Assembly (NCBI GenBank): GCA_032622095.1
Contig: CP136062.1
Span: 152,206,875 to 152,270,874, forward strand
Source of the DNA: Siphonodentalium dalli
Taxonomy: Eukaryota; Mollusca; Scaphopoda; Gadilida; Siphonodentaliidae
Length of the DNA stretch: 64,000 nt
Direction of reading: 5' to 3'
Numbering within the stretch: the stretch's first letter is position 1; each line of letters opens with the position of its first letter. Under the pieces are notes generated by a model that saw only the letters and a list, made by a program, of their open reading frames with translations, did not search any database and was not told where the DNA came from. Below, one piece after another: positions 44,871 through 55,488 of this stretch. A program made the translations under genes and the position numbers.

Positions 44871-45253
44871 ATTGTTTTAATAAAGAGCGTTTATCTCCCT
44901 TCTGTTCGACGTATTGAAAACTTCTGTGAAATTGAAACAGATAAAGCTATGGAAATTACTTGTTTCAGTTTTCATTTCCTGATTTGAGTTGACATCATCC
45001 AAATAAACCTCAAATTATGCCCACGGTACATATAATTCGTATATGTTGTATTGTGCGGACGTATGCATTCTCACAATTTTCACGGCGTCCTCTAGGCAAT
45101 GTAATTAAGGTGTTTATAATGTATGTATATAGGTATTTGGTATATTTATCAACCTATCGTATATTATATAGAGGATCTCTAATGAGTCGCAATTATATTG
45201 GAAATGCATTAACCGAGTGCACTAAATTCGATTCGAATCGAGCTTTAGCAAGG
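44871..45253. other. No clear feature
   Basis: One AATAAAGAGCGTTTATCTCC motif at 44878. The ORF at 45017-45325 is unrecognised and runs into the type E MITE and a G run. Confidence 0.4.
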
Positions 45254-45655
45254 TTAAAGGTACTCAATCAAATTAAGCACCCCTCAGTTACTATTTATTT
45301 GGCTTCGGGGGGGGGGGGGGGGTAAAAATATTTCAGAGAGAGCAGATATAGATTTTTAAAATCTATTATTTGTCACCATCTGGAATATATAGTGGCCCAG
45401 TACAAATCGATGAGAAGACCAAATAGCAGATGAAGATGGATAACTCTAAAATCAAGTGGCCTTTTTGTGTCAGATATTTGACAAACCAGCAAAATTTCAT
45501 TGTACAAAACGTTGATAAATAACAGGGTTTGGGCAAATTTATACTATAGTGGACTGTGGTTAGCATTATTTTTTGGCAATTAGTCGATTATGATAACTGA
45601 AACGGCATTTCAAAAAAATTGTTGTTGTTGGAAATTTGATTTTAAATGTGTCTTT
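45254..45655 (+). mobile_element. MITE type E, diverged
   Basis: TTAAAGGTACTCAATCAAATT, then CACCCCTCAGTTACTATTTA, a G run, GATGGATAACTCTAAAATCA and GTTAGCATTATTTTTTGGCA as in the other copies. The right end is lost after GTTGTTGTTGGAAATTTGAT. Confidence 0.75.
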
Positions 45656-45879
45656 TCATGTTGTCAAACTTGATCAACCACCCTTATCACATATGTTTAT
45701 CTCACAGTAAACACTAAATAACCCAACATAAATCGAATATCATAATTGTATTATAATTAACATAATAACAAAGTTCCGCGGCATTGAAATATCATTGACG
45801 ATAACACACGTGTGTTTTACTAAAAATATGAGGCCGAATTTAGGGGCTAATTATGTAATAAAGGTACCCTTTTCCCGGG

Positions 45880-47250
45880 TAATTAATTCAATCTTCATTG
45901 CGATATTGAGTCACAAAAGTCACGAAAGTCACAAAACTCGATCTCGAATTAGACCACTACTGCGAAATAGATTACCAAGGAACAAGTATTAACGCAGACA
46001 TATATTCTATGCATTGTGTGTTCAATGTTGTGAACTTATAAAGTTCACTGTTCCCCATCAAAACAGGTCAGAAAATAAAAAGTTCTCATATTACGAATGG
46101 ATGGAATATGATCTCAACGGGCGTAACCAGAATAGAAAATCATGACAAGATCTAATAGTTGTTGGCCCATTGCTATAAGGGAACTAACTACTCGTCAATG
46201 AGTATTTAGTACATAAGGGATTACTAAGCAGTCCCATAACCTGATAAGTATGGTCCTAACGAGAGAGCGACGCCACATAACCTGATAAGTATGGCCCTAA
46301 CGAGAGAGTGACGCCACATAACCTGATAAGTATGGCCCTAACGAGAGAGTGACGTCACATAACCTGATAAGTATGGCACTAACGAGCGAGTGACGTCACA
46401 TAACCCGATAAGTATGTCACAAACGAGAGAGTGACGCCACATAACATGATAATTATGACCCTAACGAGCGAGTGATGTCATATAACATGATAATTATGGC
46501 CCTAACGAGAGTATGTCACATAACCATGATAAGTATGGCCTCAACGAGCGAGTGACGTCACAGAACATGATACGTATTGCTCTAACGTCACATAACCTAA
46601 TAAGTGTGCCCCTTAATGACATCACATAACCTGATAGTGTGGCACTAACGAGTGTGACGTCACATAACCTGATAAATATGGTCATAGCGAGAGAGTGACG
46701 TCACAACATGCTAAGTATGCCGCTATCGAGAGAGTGACGTCACAACCTGATAAAGTATGACCATAACTAGAGTGACGTCACATAACCTGATGATTATGTC
46801 CCTAATGGGAGAGTGACGTCACATAACCGGACAAGTGTCGTCCTAATGAGAGAGTGACGTCACATAACCTGATAAGTGTCGTCCTAACGAGAGAGTGACG
46901 TAACATAACCTGATAAGTGTGACCCTATCGATACAGTGACGTCACAGCCTGATAAGTATGACCCTAACGAGAGTGACGTCACATAACCTGATGAGTATGT
47001 CCCTAATGAGAGAGTGACGTCCCATAACCTGATAAGTGTCGCCCTAATGAGAGAGTGATGTCACATAACCTGATAAGTCTTGTCAGTTGAGATTCTCCTC
47101 GTCGACATCCATGTATATATATTCTTGCTGTTTCTCGTCATATCAAGACATTTGCCGGGGTGTCTTTGACATATGTTCTCCACATGGAACATTAAAATTT
47201 AATGCCAAATAGAGTATACGATATGAAATCATGGTGATCCTATATCCGTG
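45880..47250. repeat. Duplicated block copy 1, carrying the CRE-like array
   Basis: TTCAATCTTCATTGCGATAT, GTCACGAAAGTCACAAAA, GGTCAGAAAATAAAAAGTTC, GGAATATGATCTCAACG, then the 46235-47080 array, then GTCAGTTGAGATTCTCCTCG and GACATTTGCCGGGGTG. The same blocks without the array are at 47335-47760. Confidence 0.8.
46235..47080. repeat. About 42-bp tandem array with TGACGTCA sites
   Basis: Some 20 units of ACATAACCTGATAAGTATGG + CCCTAACGAGAGAGTGACGTC. Eleven units keep a perfect TGACGTCA, the palindromic CRE/ATF consensus; others have TGACGCCA, TGATGTCA or TGACGTAA. Whether a factor binds is unknown. Confidence 0.9.
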
Positions 47251-47334
47251 GAAAATTAAACTTCGATCTGTCGTTTCATGTGCTCAAATCTATAAAGTCA
47301 CAACGTCCCTTAAAATCATGGAATTTATCAATTT

Positions 47335-47760
47335 ATCAATTCAATCTTCATTGCGATATCGACAGACAAAAGTTACGAAAGTCACAAAAATCTCGAGTTA
47401 GACCACTGTGAAATAGATCATTACGGAACAAGTATTAATAAAGATATATATATATATTATATGCATTGTTTGTTCAATGTTATAAACTTATAAAGTTCCG
47501 TCAAAACAGGTCAGAACATCAAATTTGCCAATATTTTGAACGGGTGGAATATGATCTCAACGAGACGACAATGGAGATGAATCAGATGACATGTCAGTTG
47601 ATATTCTCCCCATCGCCATCCATATATGCTTGCTGTTTCTTTTCGAATTCCGACATTTGCCAGGGGTGCCTAAGACATACCATTAATATTTAGTTCCAAA
47701 TTGAGTATACGATATGACATCATGGTGATCTAATTTCCGTCGATCTTCGTTTTTCACATT
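47335..47760. repeat. Duplicated block copy 2, without the array
   Basis: Aligns to both sides of copy 1; the sequence goes from GATCTCAACGAGACGACAAT straight to GTCAGTTGATATTCTCCCC. Confidence 0.8.
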
Positions 47761-47860
47761 GATGGTCGAGTAGGATTGTGCTGTGATGTTGTGGATACAA
47801 GTTGGGATTTTAGACACCCCAAACTCTCTGCCATTACGTCCCCCACTACATGTATATAAT

Positions 47861-48975
47861 CTAACCGTTCTATGACTGGATTTTCCTGAAATTTTGCGAA
47901 AACATTGTGCCAATTCATTCTCGTATATATGCGAGTCTCCCAACAGGGAGCCTCGCATTTATAAGAGAATACATTGGCCAAACAATATTAGCCTTGACCT
48001 TGTGCATTCTGCATTGACACATATAGTATACACCCATAGTAGCCGAGAATAAAAAATTTTCACAACGAGTGGTATTGTGGTTTTAACCACGAGCCTTTGG
48101 TGAGTGGTTAAAACCACAATTCCACGAGTGGTGAAAAATTATTTTCTCGGCTACTATGGGTGTATTTTGTTTATACCATAATTATTATTCTTCGTTCGCT
48201 TCGTAAATGTATTTCTACTCTGTTGACCAGTGACTGTTAACATGTATGTGCACCGAGTGACCCAAATATGTTAAGCTATCATGAATGTGGGTCACGCGTA
48301 GAAATACATATTTCTAGGAAATTCGGTGATCCGCCACTTTCTTGGGTATCAGTCAGCTGATGTGAACACACATTCAGATTTCCCACATTGCAGATACCAT
48401 TAACAATCTATACGTTGTTGTCAAAATGTAAGCCGTCGTTCGCTTTAAACGCGGAAAGGCAGACGAACACGTGCGTTTTGTTTACATTTTCAACAGCTAT
48501 CGCCGACCTGTATAAAACGTGTACTTTGTTGGTGCATGCACCTAGAATAAACATCTTTAAATTAACTTTAATGTGTCATTTTTTGACAAGTAAACCCAGT
48601 AAATGGAATTGGATAGTATATATCTCTGTGTTTAGACCACTTATCGCATTTCAGTGTGTTTTGAGTCGGAACAATTGTGTATTTACTTCGCGAAGCGGGC
48701 GTGACGAAACATTGGGCTAAATTTCGACAGCGAGGTCACCAGAGGTCAAATGACGGGTCGTTCTACTATGGGTTTAAACTTTTAACACATAAAGTGCCGT
48801 TGAAACATTTACACAACAGTATAAATTTATACCAAAAGTAGGAATCGTTATACCCACAGTAGGGTGTAAAGATGAAATTTACAAAACAGGTGTTATACAC
48901 ACAGTAGCATAGCCAATTATGGTATAAATGGTCGTTAATGATGCACCAGCACAGCTCCCGCCATGAAATTATTAA
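47861..48975. mobile_element. Foldback MITE type C, expanded by insertions
   Basis: Left CTAACCGTTCTATGACTGGA and TTTTGCGAAAACATTGTGCC match 6543-6595. Right GATGCACCAGCACAGCTCCC and GCCATGAAATTATTAA match 6768-6797. One cassette hairpin remains (47903-47978). About 950 bp of extra sequence, including the hairpin 48031-48162, separates the ends. The frame 48388-48720 inside it is unrecognised. Confidence 0.65.
48031..48162. mobile_element. TA-flanked palindromic element
   Basis: CACCCATAGTAGCCGAGAAT ... ATTTTCTCGGCTACTATGGGTG, 132 bp, almost entirely one hairpin (inner GTGGTTTTAACCACGAGCC). TA on both sides. Confidence 0.7.
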
Positions 48976-48999
48976 GTGAAACATGCGATCGTGTCCTAA

Positions 49000-49640
49000 C
49001 AGAGCTGTTGTTCTATTATAGCAATTGCATCGATCCCTACTTGCTTCATATACAGTAATGCCCTAAGTAATCGACTCCTTAACCACAGCAGAATTATGGG
49101 TGATTTTTCAGGATTTAGTCGGAGATATAGGTTGTTGCCATTCATCGGAAAGCTCTCTACTAAATCCTGAAAAATTACCCATAATTATGCTGTGGTTAAG
49201 CAGTCGATTATTTAGGGCATTACTGTAACCTATGATCTGGTCAAAGTGGAGAATCCCAATATAATGAAACTGGTAGAACGCAAACGATGAATATAAGCGT
49301 TAACGAAGTCGGTTCATCCGAGTTATTAGGCGCGCGACTTCTACGAGAGAAGAAATAGTTCTCCATTATTCTACGATCAAGTCATATAGGTCTTCATCAC
49401 GTGATTTAATTTGATAACACCGCCCCGGAATCAAAAGACAAAAGCTAATGGGTTAAAGATCTGGGACGCTTATATACGTACACTATTCATGTGTGTAATG
49501 CACATTATATACGTACACGATTCATGTGTGTAATGTAGATTATACATTGTATCTAGTGTATTTGAGGTGAACAAATCGATTCCCTTGTCACAAGGGGACA
49601 TCTCAAAATTGTCGGCAGCCAACACAATCTTGTCCAATTT
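49000..49640. repeat. Host repeat H, copy 1
   Basis: Blocks GTCAAAGTGGAGAATCCC, TTAACGAAGTCGGTTCATCC, CGAGAGAAGAAATAGTTCTC, AGGTCTTCATCACGTGAT and GTACACTATTCATGTGTGTA recur in order at 50510-50900, 51440-52640 and 54310-54760. Interrupted by the TA-flanked MITE at 49053-49225. Confidence 0.75.
49053..49225. mobile_element. TA-flanked foldback MITE (mariner-like), copy 1
   Basis: CAGTAATGCCCTAAGTAATC ... GATTATTTAGGGCATTACTG with TA on both sides, and inner CCTTAACCACAGCAGAATTA / ATTATGCTGTGGTTAAG. TA target and CAGT ends fit Tc1/mariner-type MITEs. Second copy at 62634-62798. Confidence 0.8.
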
Positions 49641-50016
49641 GCATGAATATAGCAAGGGTGATCTTGACATCCTCGGTGTGTGCGAACATGGGATATATTC
49701 ACCGATGCACCACGGAGATCACAGCCGCGGTGAATCCAATAACTATGTTCTTGCAATTGAGTTATTTAGAAATCTGATATTATCAAGATTTGCAAGACTT
49801 GAAGGCCGGACTTTGTCGGAGGAATGTACACACGGCGTCGTTAGTTGTAAGCAGTGCGTATTGTATTGGCCATTTTCATGTTTACGTTTTGTGTACCATC
49901 AAGACACTCAAACTCAGAGGGAGACGATTGACAAATACGAGACCATTTGTTGTCTCGGTGTGCCCGAGAATGGGATATAAATATTTTGATGGATTGTCTG
50001 CTAAGATGACGGCTAA
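49641..50016 (+). other. No clear gene; unrecognised open frame
   Basis: The frame 49567-49980 is open for 137 codons (IPLSQGDISKLSAANTILSN, LDILGVCEHGIYSPMHHGDH) but overlaps host repeat H at its start, matches no family I know, and has no splice context. Confidence 0.25.
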
Positions 50017-50478
50017 TATGTGACCCGCCATATCAAATCTAGTCGTAAGTCGGGATTTTTTTACCCTGTGCCAATGCATTATCTTATATATTCGAGTCGA
50101 CCATAGGTCGCCTCGCATATATAAGAGTATGCATTGGCCTAACAATGTTTTACAATTTTAATAATTTTTTCTTTTATTCTTTAACAATTTTATAATTTCA
50201 CCCATACATAGCCCCAGACAAACATGAGCAGACGACACTCTTCTATATTCTTCTATATATGTGTGGGGCTCCCTGCAGGGTATGGATGTTTTTTATTTTA
50301 TGTCCTAAAAATTGTAAGAAACATTTATTTAAAAAAAAAGATAAAATATTGTTAGGCCAATGCATTCTCTTATATATGCGAGGCGACCTATGGTCGACTC
50401 GCATATATAAGAGAATGCATTGGCACAGGGTAAAAAAAATCCCGACTTACGACTGGATTTGATATGGCGGGTCACATA
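50017..50478. mobile_element. Foldback MITE type D with two cassette hairpins
   Basis: Outer inverted repeat ATATGTGACCCGCCATATCA ... TGATATGGCGGGTCACATAT-type (left from 50017, right to 50478), continuing through AGTCGTAAGTCGGGATTTTT. Cassette hairpins at 50064-50138 and 50356-50430. No TTAA at the ends. The central spacer is longer than in type A and includes GTGTGGGGCTCCCTGCAGGG. Confidence 0.85.
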
Positions 50479-50509
50479 TATATAAATTAATGTGTAAGCG
50501 GCGACCCCT

Positions 50510-50900
50510 AAACCGATCATGTCTGTATTGCAAGTTATATCGACCCCCAATTTGCGACATGTAACCTATGCAATGGTCTAAGTGGGGAATCCCTACATAA
50601 TGAAAGAAAATGGGAGGACGCAGACGATGAATAGAATATATATTGGATAGTATCTTCATCACGTGATAGAATGGGAGAATAATAGCACATGCATTCGTCC
50701 AGTCTAACACCCCTAAATGGAATCAGCAGACAAAATGTAATGGGTCAAGGATCCGGGCCGCTTACGTACATTATTCCTGTGTGTATTGTAGACTACATTG
50801 TAACTAGTGTATTTGATGTGGACGGCTAAAACATTAGCCTAAGGGGACGTCTCAACATAATCTTGTGCTGTTGAAAACAGTATCAAGAGTAACGTTTTTA
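50510..50900. repeat. Host repeat H, copy 2
   Basis: CTATGCAATGGTCTAAGTGG, GCAGACGATGAATAGAATAT, ATCTTCATCACGTGATAGAA and CGTACATTATTCCTGTGTGT follow the order of copy 1. The CGAGAGAAGAAATAG segment is missing. Confidence 0.75.
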
Positions 50901-50929
50901 ATGACGTCAGAACAAATAAACACTCGTTT

Positions 50930-51330
50930 CTTGTCCGTTTTAGGGATTGACTATTTCGAGTAAAAGGAACGGAACGAGGAACAGGAACAACTTCCGATTA
51001 ACAGAATGACTATTTCGAGTAACAGGAACGACGAACAGATATATAAGCTCACATTTCTCGCATGTTACGCTATGAAACAATCCATATTATACATCATTCG
51101 AAAGAATAGCCTCTCCACTTCATGAATATTATAACATTTAACCACTAATATTCAGAACTAAGCGTATAACAGCTAGTAACAGGTCAGGAACGTCGAGCGG
51201 TGAATCGGGAATTTGCAAAAAACGTAAATGTTTCCGAGTAACAGGAACGAGGAACAGATATATAAGCTCAATTTTCTCGCATTTTACGCAATGAAACAAT
51301 ACAATGTTATACATCATTCCAAATACTGAG
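50930..51330. repeat. Tandem repeat GAGTAACAGGAACGA
   Basis: GAGTAACAGGAACGA(C/G)GAACAG followed by ATATATAAGCTCA and TACGC(T/A)ATGAAACAAT occurs at 51018 and 51235. A shorter version is at 50960-51000. Confidence 0.75.
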
Positions 51331-51439
51331 CAATAGTATAAAGTGGATTGACGTTTCGTCGACCTATCCAGTTTATTGGCTACAGATGCTGCGGACGTAC
51401 TGTTATGCTATAGTTGATATCCCCGTGCGTGTCCTATAA

Positions 51440-52640
51440 TGGTGGTGATATTATATTAGAGCAATTTGTTTCGATTCCAACTTGCTACATGAATAACATA
51501 TGACATGGTCTGAGTGGCGAATCCCTATATATAGATACAGTAATGAAAGGAAATGGGAGAATGCAGGCGACGAATAGAATATCTCACGGAGCGTATATAC
51601 TAACGAAGTAACGTTATAATCCCGAGTGATTGGGTTCTACACTGTAAAATTTAATAATGTTATAACTACGGTAATGCACCGTCAACTTAGTTGTCAGTAC
51701 AATCCCTGTCGAAATAACAGTATACCGTTGATACATTGTACTGTTGAAGTAAACGGTAGGATACTGTTGAAATAACAGTATACCGTTGATACATTGTACT
51801 GTTGGAATACACGGTAGGATACTGTTGAAATAACAGTACACCGTCGATACATTGTACTGTTGGAATCACACATGCAATCTTTCTAAAATGTATTTATGGT
51901 ACAAAGTAGTAATATAGCTGACTAGAAGATCCAACAAAAATAATTACTTTGATTCGTTTATTAGGAGAGAAATTAGCGAAAATGTGAAAAGTGATCCGTT
52001 ATAACTAATACTTATAGAGTGAATGACTGCAGTGCAAACCAATTTTACTAGGTGACCTATTTTCGCGGTCGCTATTAAAACATCGCAAGTGGTTAAATAG
52101 GGCTTGTTTACACTTTCTTTAGCCCGTTCGGTAGACCGTTAGTGCTATTTAAACGGCTTGGAACCTGTCCCAAGCTGTTGAAACATATTAAAAAGTAGGC
52201 CTACTAAATTATAAAACAAATCTCCCGCGAATGACGGAGACAGACACTGAGACATCAATTAATGGCGAATTTACCCGAGATGCATTGCGAATCTCACAAG
52301 GGAGGTGATCCTATCCATACCTCGTGTTTGTGCAACGGTACTTGGCCGTCAAAACTAGCAACGGTATAATACCGTAGGCAAACCAACGGTATCATATTGT
52401 TAAACCAACAGTGACAAAATACAGTGTAAGAGAGAAGAAATAGTTCTTGATTATTCTACTAACAACTCATATAGGTCTTCATCCCCGGTGATTAGGCGTG
52501 GAACTTCTAAGAGAGAAGAAATGGTTCTTGATTATTCTACTATCAAGTCATATATATAGGTCTTCATTACGTGATATAATTTGAGAATAATAGCGCATGT
52601 GTGCGTCCAGCAAAAAACGTTGGAAATAATTTAATATGGA
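51440..52640. repeat. Host repeat H, copy 3 (interrupted) and partial copy
   Basis: GACATGGTCTGAGTGGCGAA, GCGACGAATAGAATATCTCA and ACTAACGAAGTAACG lead to a TA-flanked insertion (51640-52426). AGAGAGAAGAAATAGTTCTT resumes after it. A second partial copy at 52490-52620 holds the uninterrupted AACTTCTAAGAGAGAAGAAA. Confidence 0.75.
51640..52426. mobile_element. TA-flanked element, 787 bp, CACTGTAAAA ends
   Basis: CACTGTAAAATTT at 51640 and ACAAAATACAGTG ending 52426 form a short inverted repeat with TA on both sides (51638-51639, 52427-52428). Subterminal CGGTA/TACCG repeats include a 56-bp unit in three tandem copies at 51700-51865 (AAATAACAGTATACCGTTGA). No transposase frame is recognisable. 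Confidence 0.75.
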
Positions 52641-53587
52641 TAATAAATATCGGGTTTCTTTCCAATCCAGTGCAAGATAAGAACATAGATAATTTATTGA
52701 TTACATATATTTACCAGTAAAGGTCGAAATGTTGGTGTTCATACGTTTAGTATGGCACGGGTTAGCAACTTGCAACTGATGAAGATCTTATTGACTTTGT
52801 CTCTTTTCATTCTTTGATGATCTCATTTATAACTTATAAATTTTATCTTTTGGGTTTTATTAATTGAGATATTTTGGTGCATACGTTCAAAATTATTTTC
52901 CAAATTTAGTAAAACCGCTCCGGGCCACTGCTCTCCGTCCTAAATTTATGACAAGTGAACGAGGAATCAGGTATCTGCACAAAATTCGGTCACTGTTCCA
53001 TTATTTTTTCCCCCTATTTTTCATATGCTTTGCAGATTCCCTCTTCTTTCTCTTGTCATCCGTATCCATACATTTGGTACCAACTTCACTTTGTGATTAA
53101 ATGTTATATGACTAATTGGTATCAGGCCATTTTTCTTTCAGATTATCGCAATTTGACATATCAAAAAGCCTTCGGGCCGTCAGCCAGCATTTCATTTTGA
53201 CTTTTTACTGTCATCCCGGGATGCTAGGTGTGATTTTCGCTAATCCTACATTATGTGTTACCTGGTCAGACACCCACTTACCACTTATTGGTTACCCATA
53301 AAACAAGATAGGATCATAGATAATGTATTGATTACATGACTAGAATCTTCCGATTAGTTTTATGAACTTCAAGTTGCTTCTAAGAGAGCGATATTATCAT
53401 TGTAAAACAAAAGAGCTTTGTGGGAAGCAATTTGAAATGATTTCATATGGTATGAATAAGTTCAGTTCATTTGGTGGAGTATAAAGGGCAGTATATCAAA
53501 CAAGTGTTCTGTATCTTCGTTGCAGGCGGTATCCACAGCAGGCACAAGATCGATCATCAACAATGAAGTTACTCACTTTATCGTGAT
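52641..53587. other. No clear feature
   Basis: AT-rich. The plus frames 52864-53301 are short and unrecognised. Confidence 0.4.
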
Positions 53588-54308
53588 TTAAATCGCTACA
53601 ACCGTTTTCAGCCGACAATGCAAACTGTTTATTGGTCGATCACCTATGAGAATATAAGCCGGGATCTTGCTCTTCGGAAGAACGGATGACTTGAAAGCGT
53701 CGTACGATTTTTGTTTGAAACTATTTGCCATTGTATTCCACACTTTTATAGTACTACGAATTAATGATTTTTTGAATGTCTCAAGTAGGCAAAAGTAGTT
53801 TACAAAATCGCTCGAGTTGCAAGTATTCCCTTGAGCCCTGTTACGTCGCCAATTCGAGATAGAAGGAGGTCTATTGGGAATGCGTGGGCTTTGGCGTTAA
53901 CAGTTTTGTATTAAGCATAATTTGTGTGCATCGCGGCGCCGTTGGATGGGCTGCCATCTTAGCTCAGTTAGGAGAATTCGCGGCAGACCTATAGTTATCC
54001 CGGAAACAACTCGTGCTCCATCATGCATGTATATACCTTGTCTAAATTATGGATTTTGCACTGTCTGGAGCATGATCCCAGACACAGCTTCCATATTCGA
54101 GAACTGTTAACACATGTGCATGCATGAACATTATATCTAGTGATTTTCTTGGTAATGTATATTTTAGTCGGCGGAAATGGGAAAGTACTGCACACGCATT
54201 CTTACAGTTATGGTCGATTGTAAGATACCAATAAAGTTCGGATTGACCAATTACCCCTAGATGCCATTGACGGTAGGATTCATCTATTTTTGAGTTTATC
54301 AGAGCCAA
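53588..54308 (-). pseudogene. Jockey-like non-LTR RT C-terminal fragment
   Basis: Minus strand: HLGVIGQSELYW, YLTIDHNCKNACAVLSHFRR, LKYTLPRKSLDIMFM and VLTVLEYGSCVWDHAP are the thumb and connection motifs of a Jockey/CR1-type RT (hLGv, LRrLK..lPR.sL, leYgs.vW). After a frameshift follow ARVVSGITIGLPRILLTELR, WQPIQRRRDAHKL and, after more breaks, IRSTIKVWNTMANSFK, ending at TAA 53588-53590. It differs from the fragment at 4489-5090 in motif detail, so it is a different element. Palm and endonuclease are missing. Dead copy. Confidence 0.85.
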
Positions 54309-54309
54309 A

Positions 54310-54760
54310 GGAAATGTCTATGATATGGTCTAAATGTGGCTTCCCTGTACAATGAACGAAAATGGGAGAACGCTGTCGATGAATAGAATATCTAATGGGG
54401 CGTCAGCACTAACGAAGTCTGTTCATCCAGAGTTATTACGCGCGCGGCTTCTTCGAGCGAAGAAACAGTTCTTGATTATTCTACGATCAAATCATATATG
54501 TCTTCACCGCGTGATATAATTGGATAATAAAAGCGCATGCATCCGTCCAGTCTAAGGCCCCTAAATGGAATCAACAGACCAAAATAATGGGCCACGGTTC
54601 CGGGACGCTTACGTATATTATTCCTGCGTGTATATGTGGTAGATTACATTGTATTTGGGGTGAACGAATCGAATCTCTTACCCTGAGGGAACGTCTAAAA
54701 AATTGTCTACTGCCAACATAATCCTGTCCAAATTGCATGAATATATCGAAGACATTACTG
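54310..54760. repeat. Host repeat H, copy 4
   Basis: ATGGTCTAAATGTGGCTTCC, GATGAATAGAATATCTAATG, CACTAACGAAGTCTGTTCAT, CGAGCGAAGAAACAGTTCTT and ACGTATATTATTCCTGCGTG in the same order as the other copies. Confidence 0.75.
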
Positions 54761-55085
54761 CTGACGATCTCTATGACGTCGTTGTGTCCCTGGAGCAGAA
54801 ATACTCACGAATGTACTAAGATGACAGTTGATATTCAGCAATCAAACGCACGGTTTTGGGGGATAATTTGTGTAGTGCCTATGTTGTCCACGTCAGCAAT
54901 ATACACAGAGGACAATATTGCGACAAGTGTGACGGTAAGGTATGGTAAATGTACACTCAGACCACTCTCAAAGACCCATTGACACGGACCACCACATGCT
55001 TCGAGATAGATTTCATACATGGTTAACGCCAAAATCGACAGACGAGTATATTGCCTTGCGCCACATATTATCAGTTAAAAGGGGG
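54761..55085. other. No clear feature
   Basis: The frame 54737-54982 is unrecognised. Confidence 0.4.
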
Positions 55086-55372
55086 GCCTCGGTATAGCTC
55101 AGTCGGTTAGGAGTACTACTTCAAGCTCTTTCGCCCGCCAGGGCTGGCGATAAAGGATCAAATCCACATGTTTCCATCGTTCGAAATCGTTATCTGTTTC
55201 CAGTAACTCAGATGGTCGGTGGTTTGTCGCAGATGGTCGACGAGTTTATATATAATATGAGCCATTAAAATCACTGCTAGAGTAGTCGTAAATATGCGTA
55301 TTCCTCCACCACTAAAACTGGCAAAGTCGTGATATGATTTTAGTTGTTGAATAATCCATCAATCAATCAAAA
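55086..55372 (+). mobile_element. tRNA-derived SINE
   Basis: The head GCCTCGGTATAGCTCAGTCG + GTTAGGAG carries a box A-like TAGCTCAGTCGG. A box B-like GGATCAAATCC follows near 55156. The central part ATTCCTCCACCACTAAAACT + GGCA and the downstream AGTTGTTGAATAATCC resemble, from memory, the conserved central domain of molluscan MetaSINEs. It ends in an ATCAATCAATCA tail. The arm and loop spacing is wrong for a working tRNA. Confidence 0.7.
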
Positions 55373-55488
55373 TCAGTTATAAAATGTCGTTACTGATGCT
55401 GAATTGGTTACGCTCACCGGTTTTTGTGTGTTATAATTTTACCAACAACACGATCAATCCAACTGAAGAGCTAATGATAAAATCTCAC

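Larger units (their letters stand above)
6256..55488 (-). other. Inferred 49.2-kb phase-0 intron
   Basis: Bounded by donor AAG|GTGAGA on the 55489 side and acceptor TTTTTAG|TTC on the 6255 side, both minus strand and both phase 0. The two flanking peptides fit consecutively into one flavoprotein: GxGxxG comes first, then the DG motif about 119 residues later. This is somewhat shorter than in p-hydroxybenzoate hydroxylase-like proteins, so a small unrecognised exon inside is possible. Nearly all of the interval is repeats and MITEs. Confidence 0.6.

Noticed and set aside
49567-49980. 137-codon plus ORF
   Set aside because: Overlaps a noncoding dispersed repeat and shows no recognised domain; kept only as an unassigned stretch.
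55086-55160. Functional tRNA gene
   Set aside because: Box A and B words exist, but the distance and the stems do not give a cloverleaf; SINE tail present.
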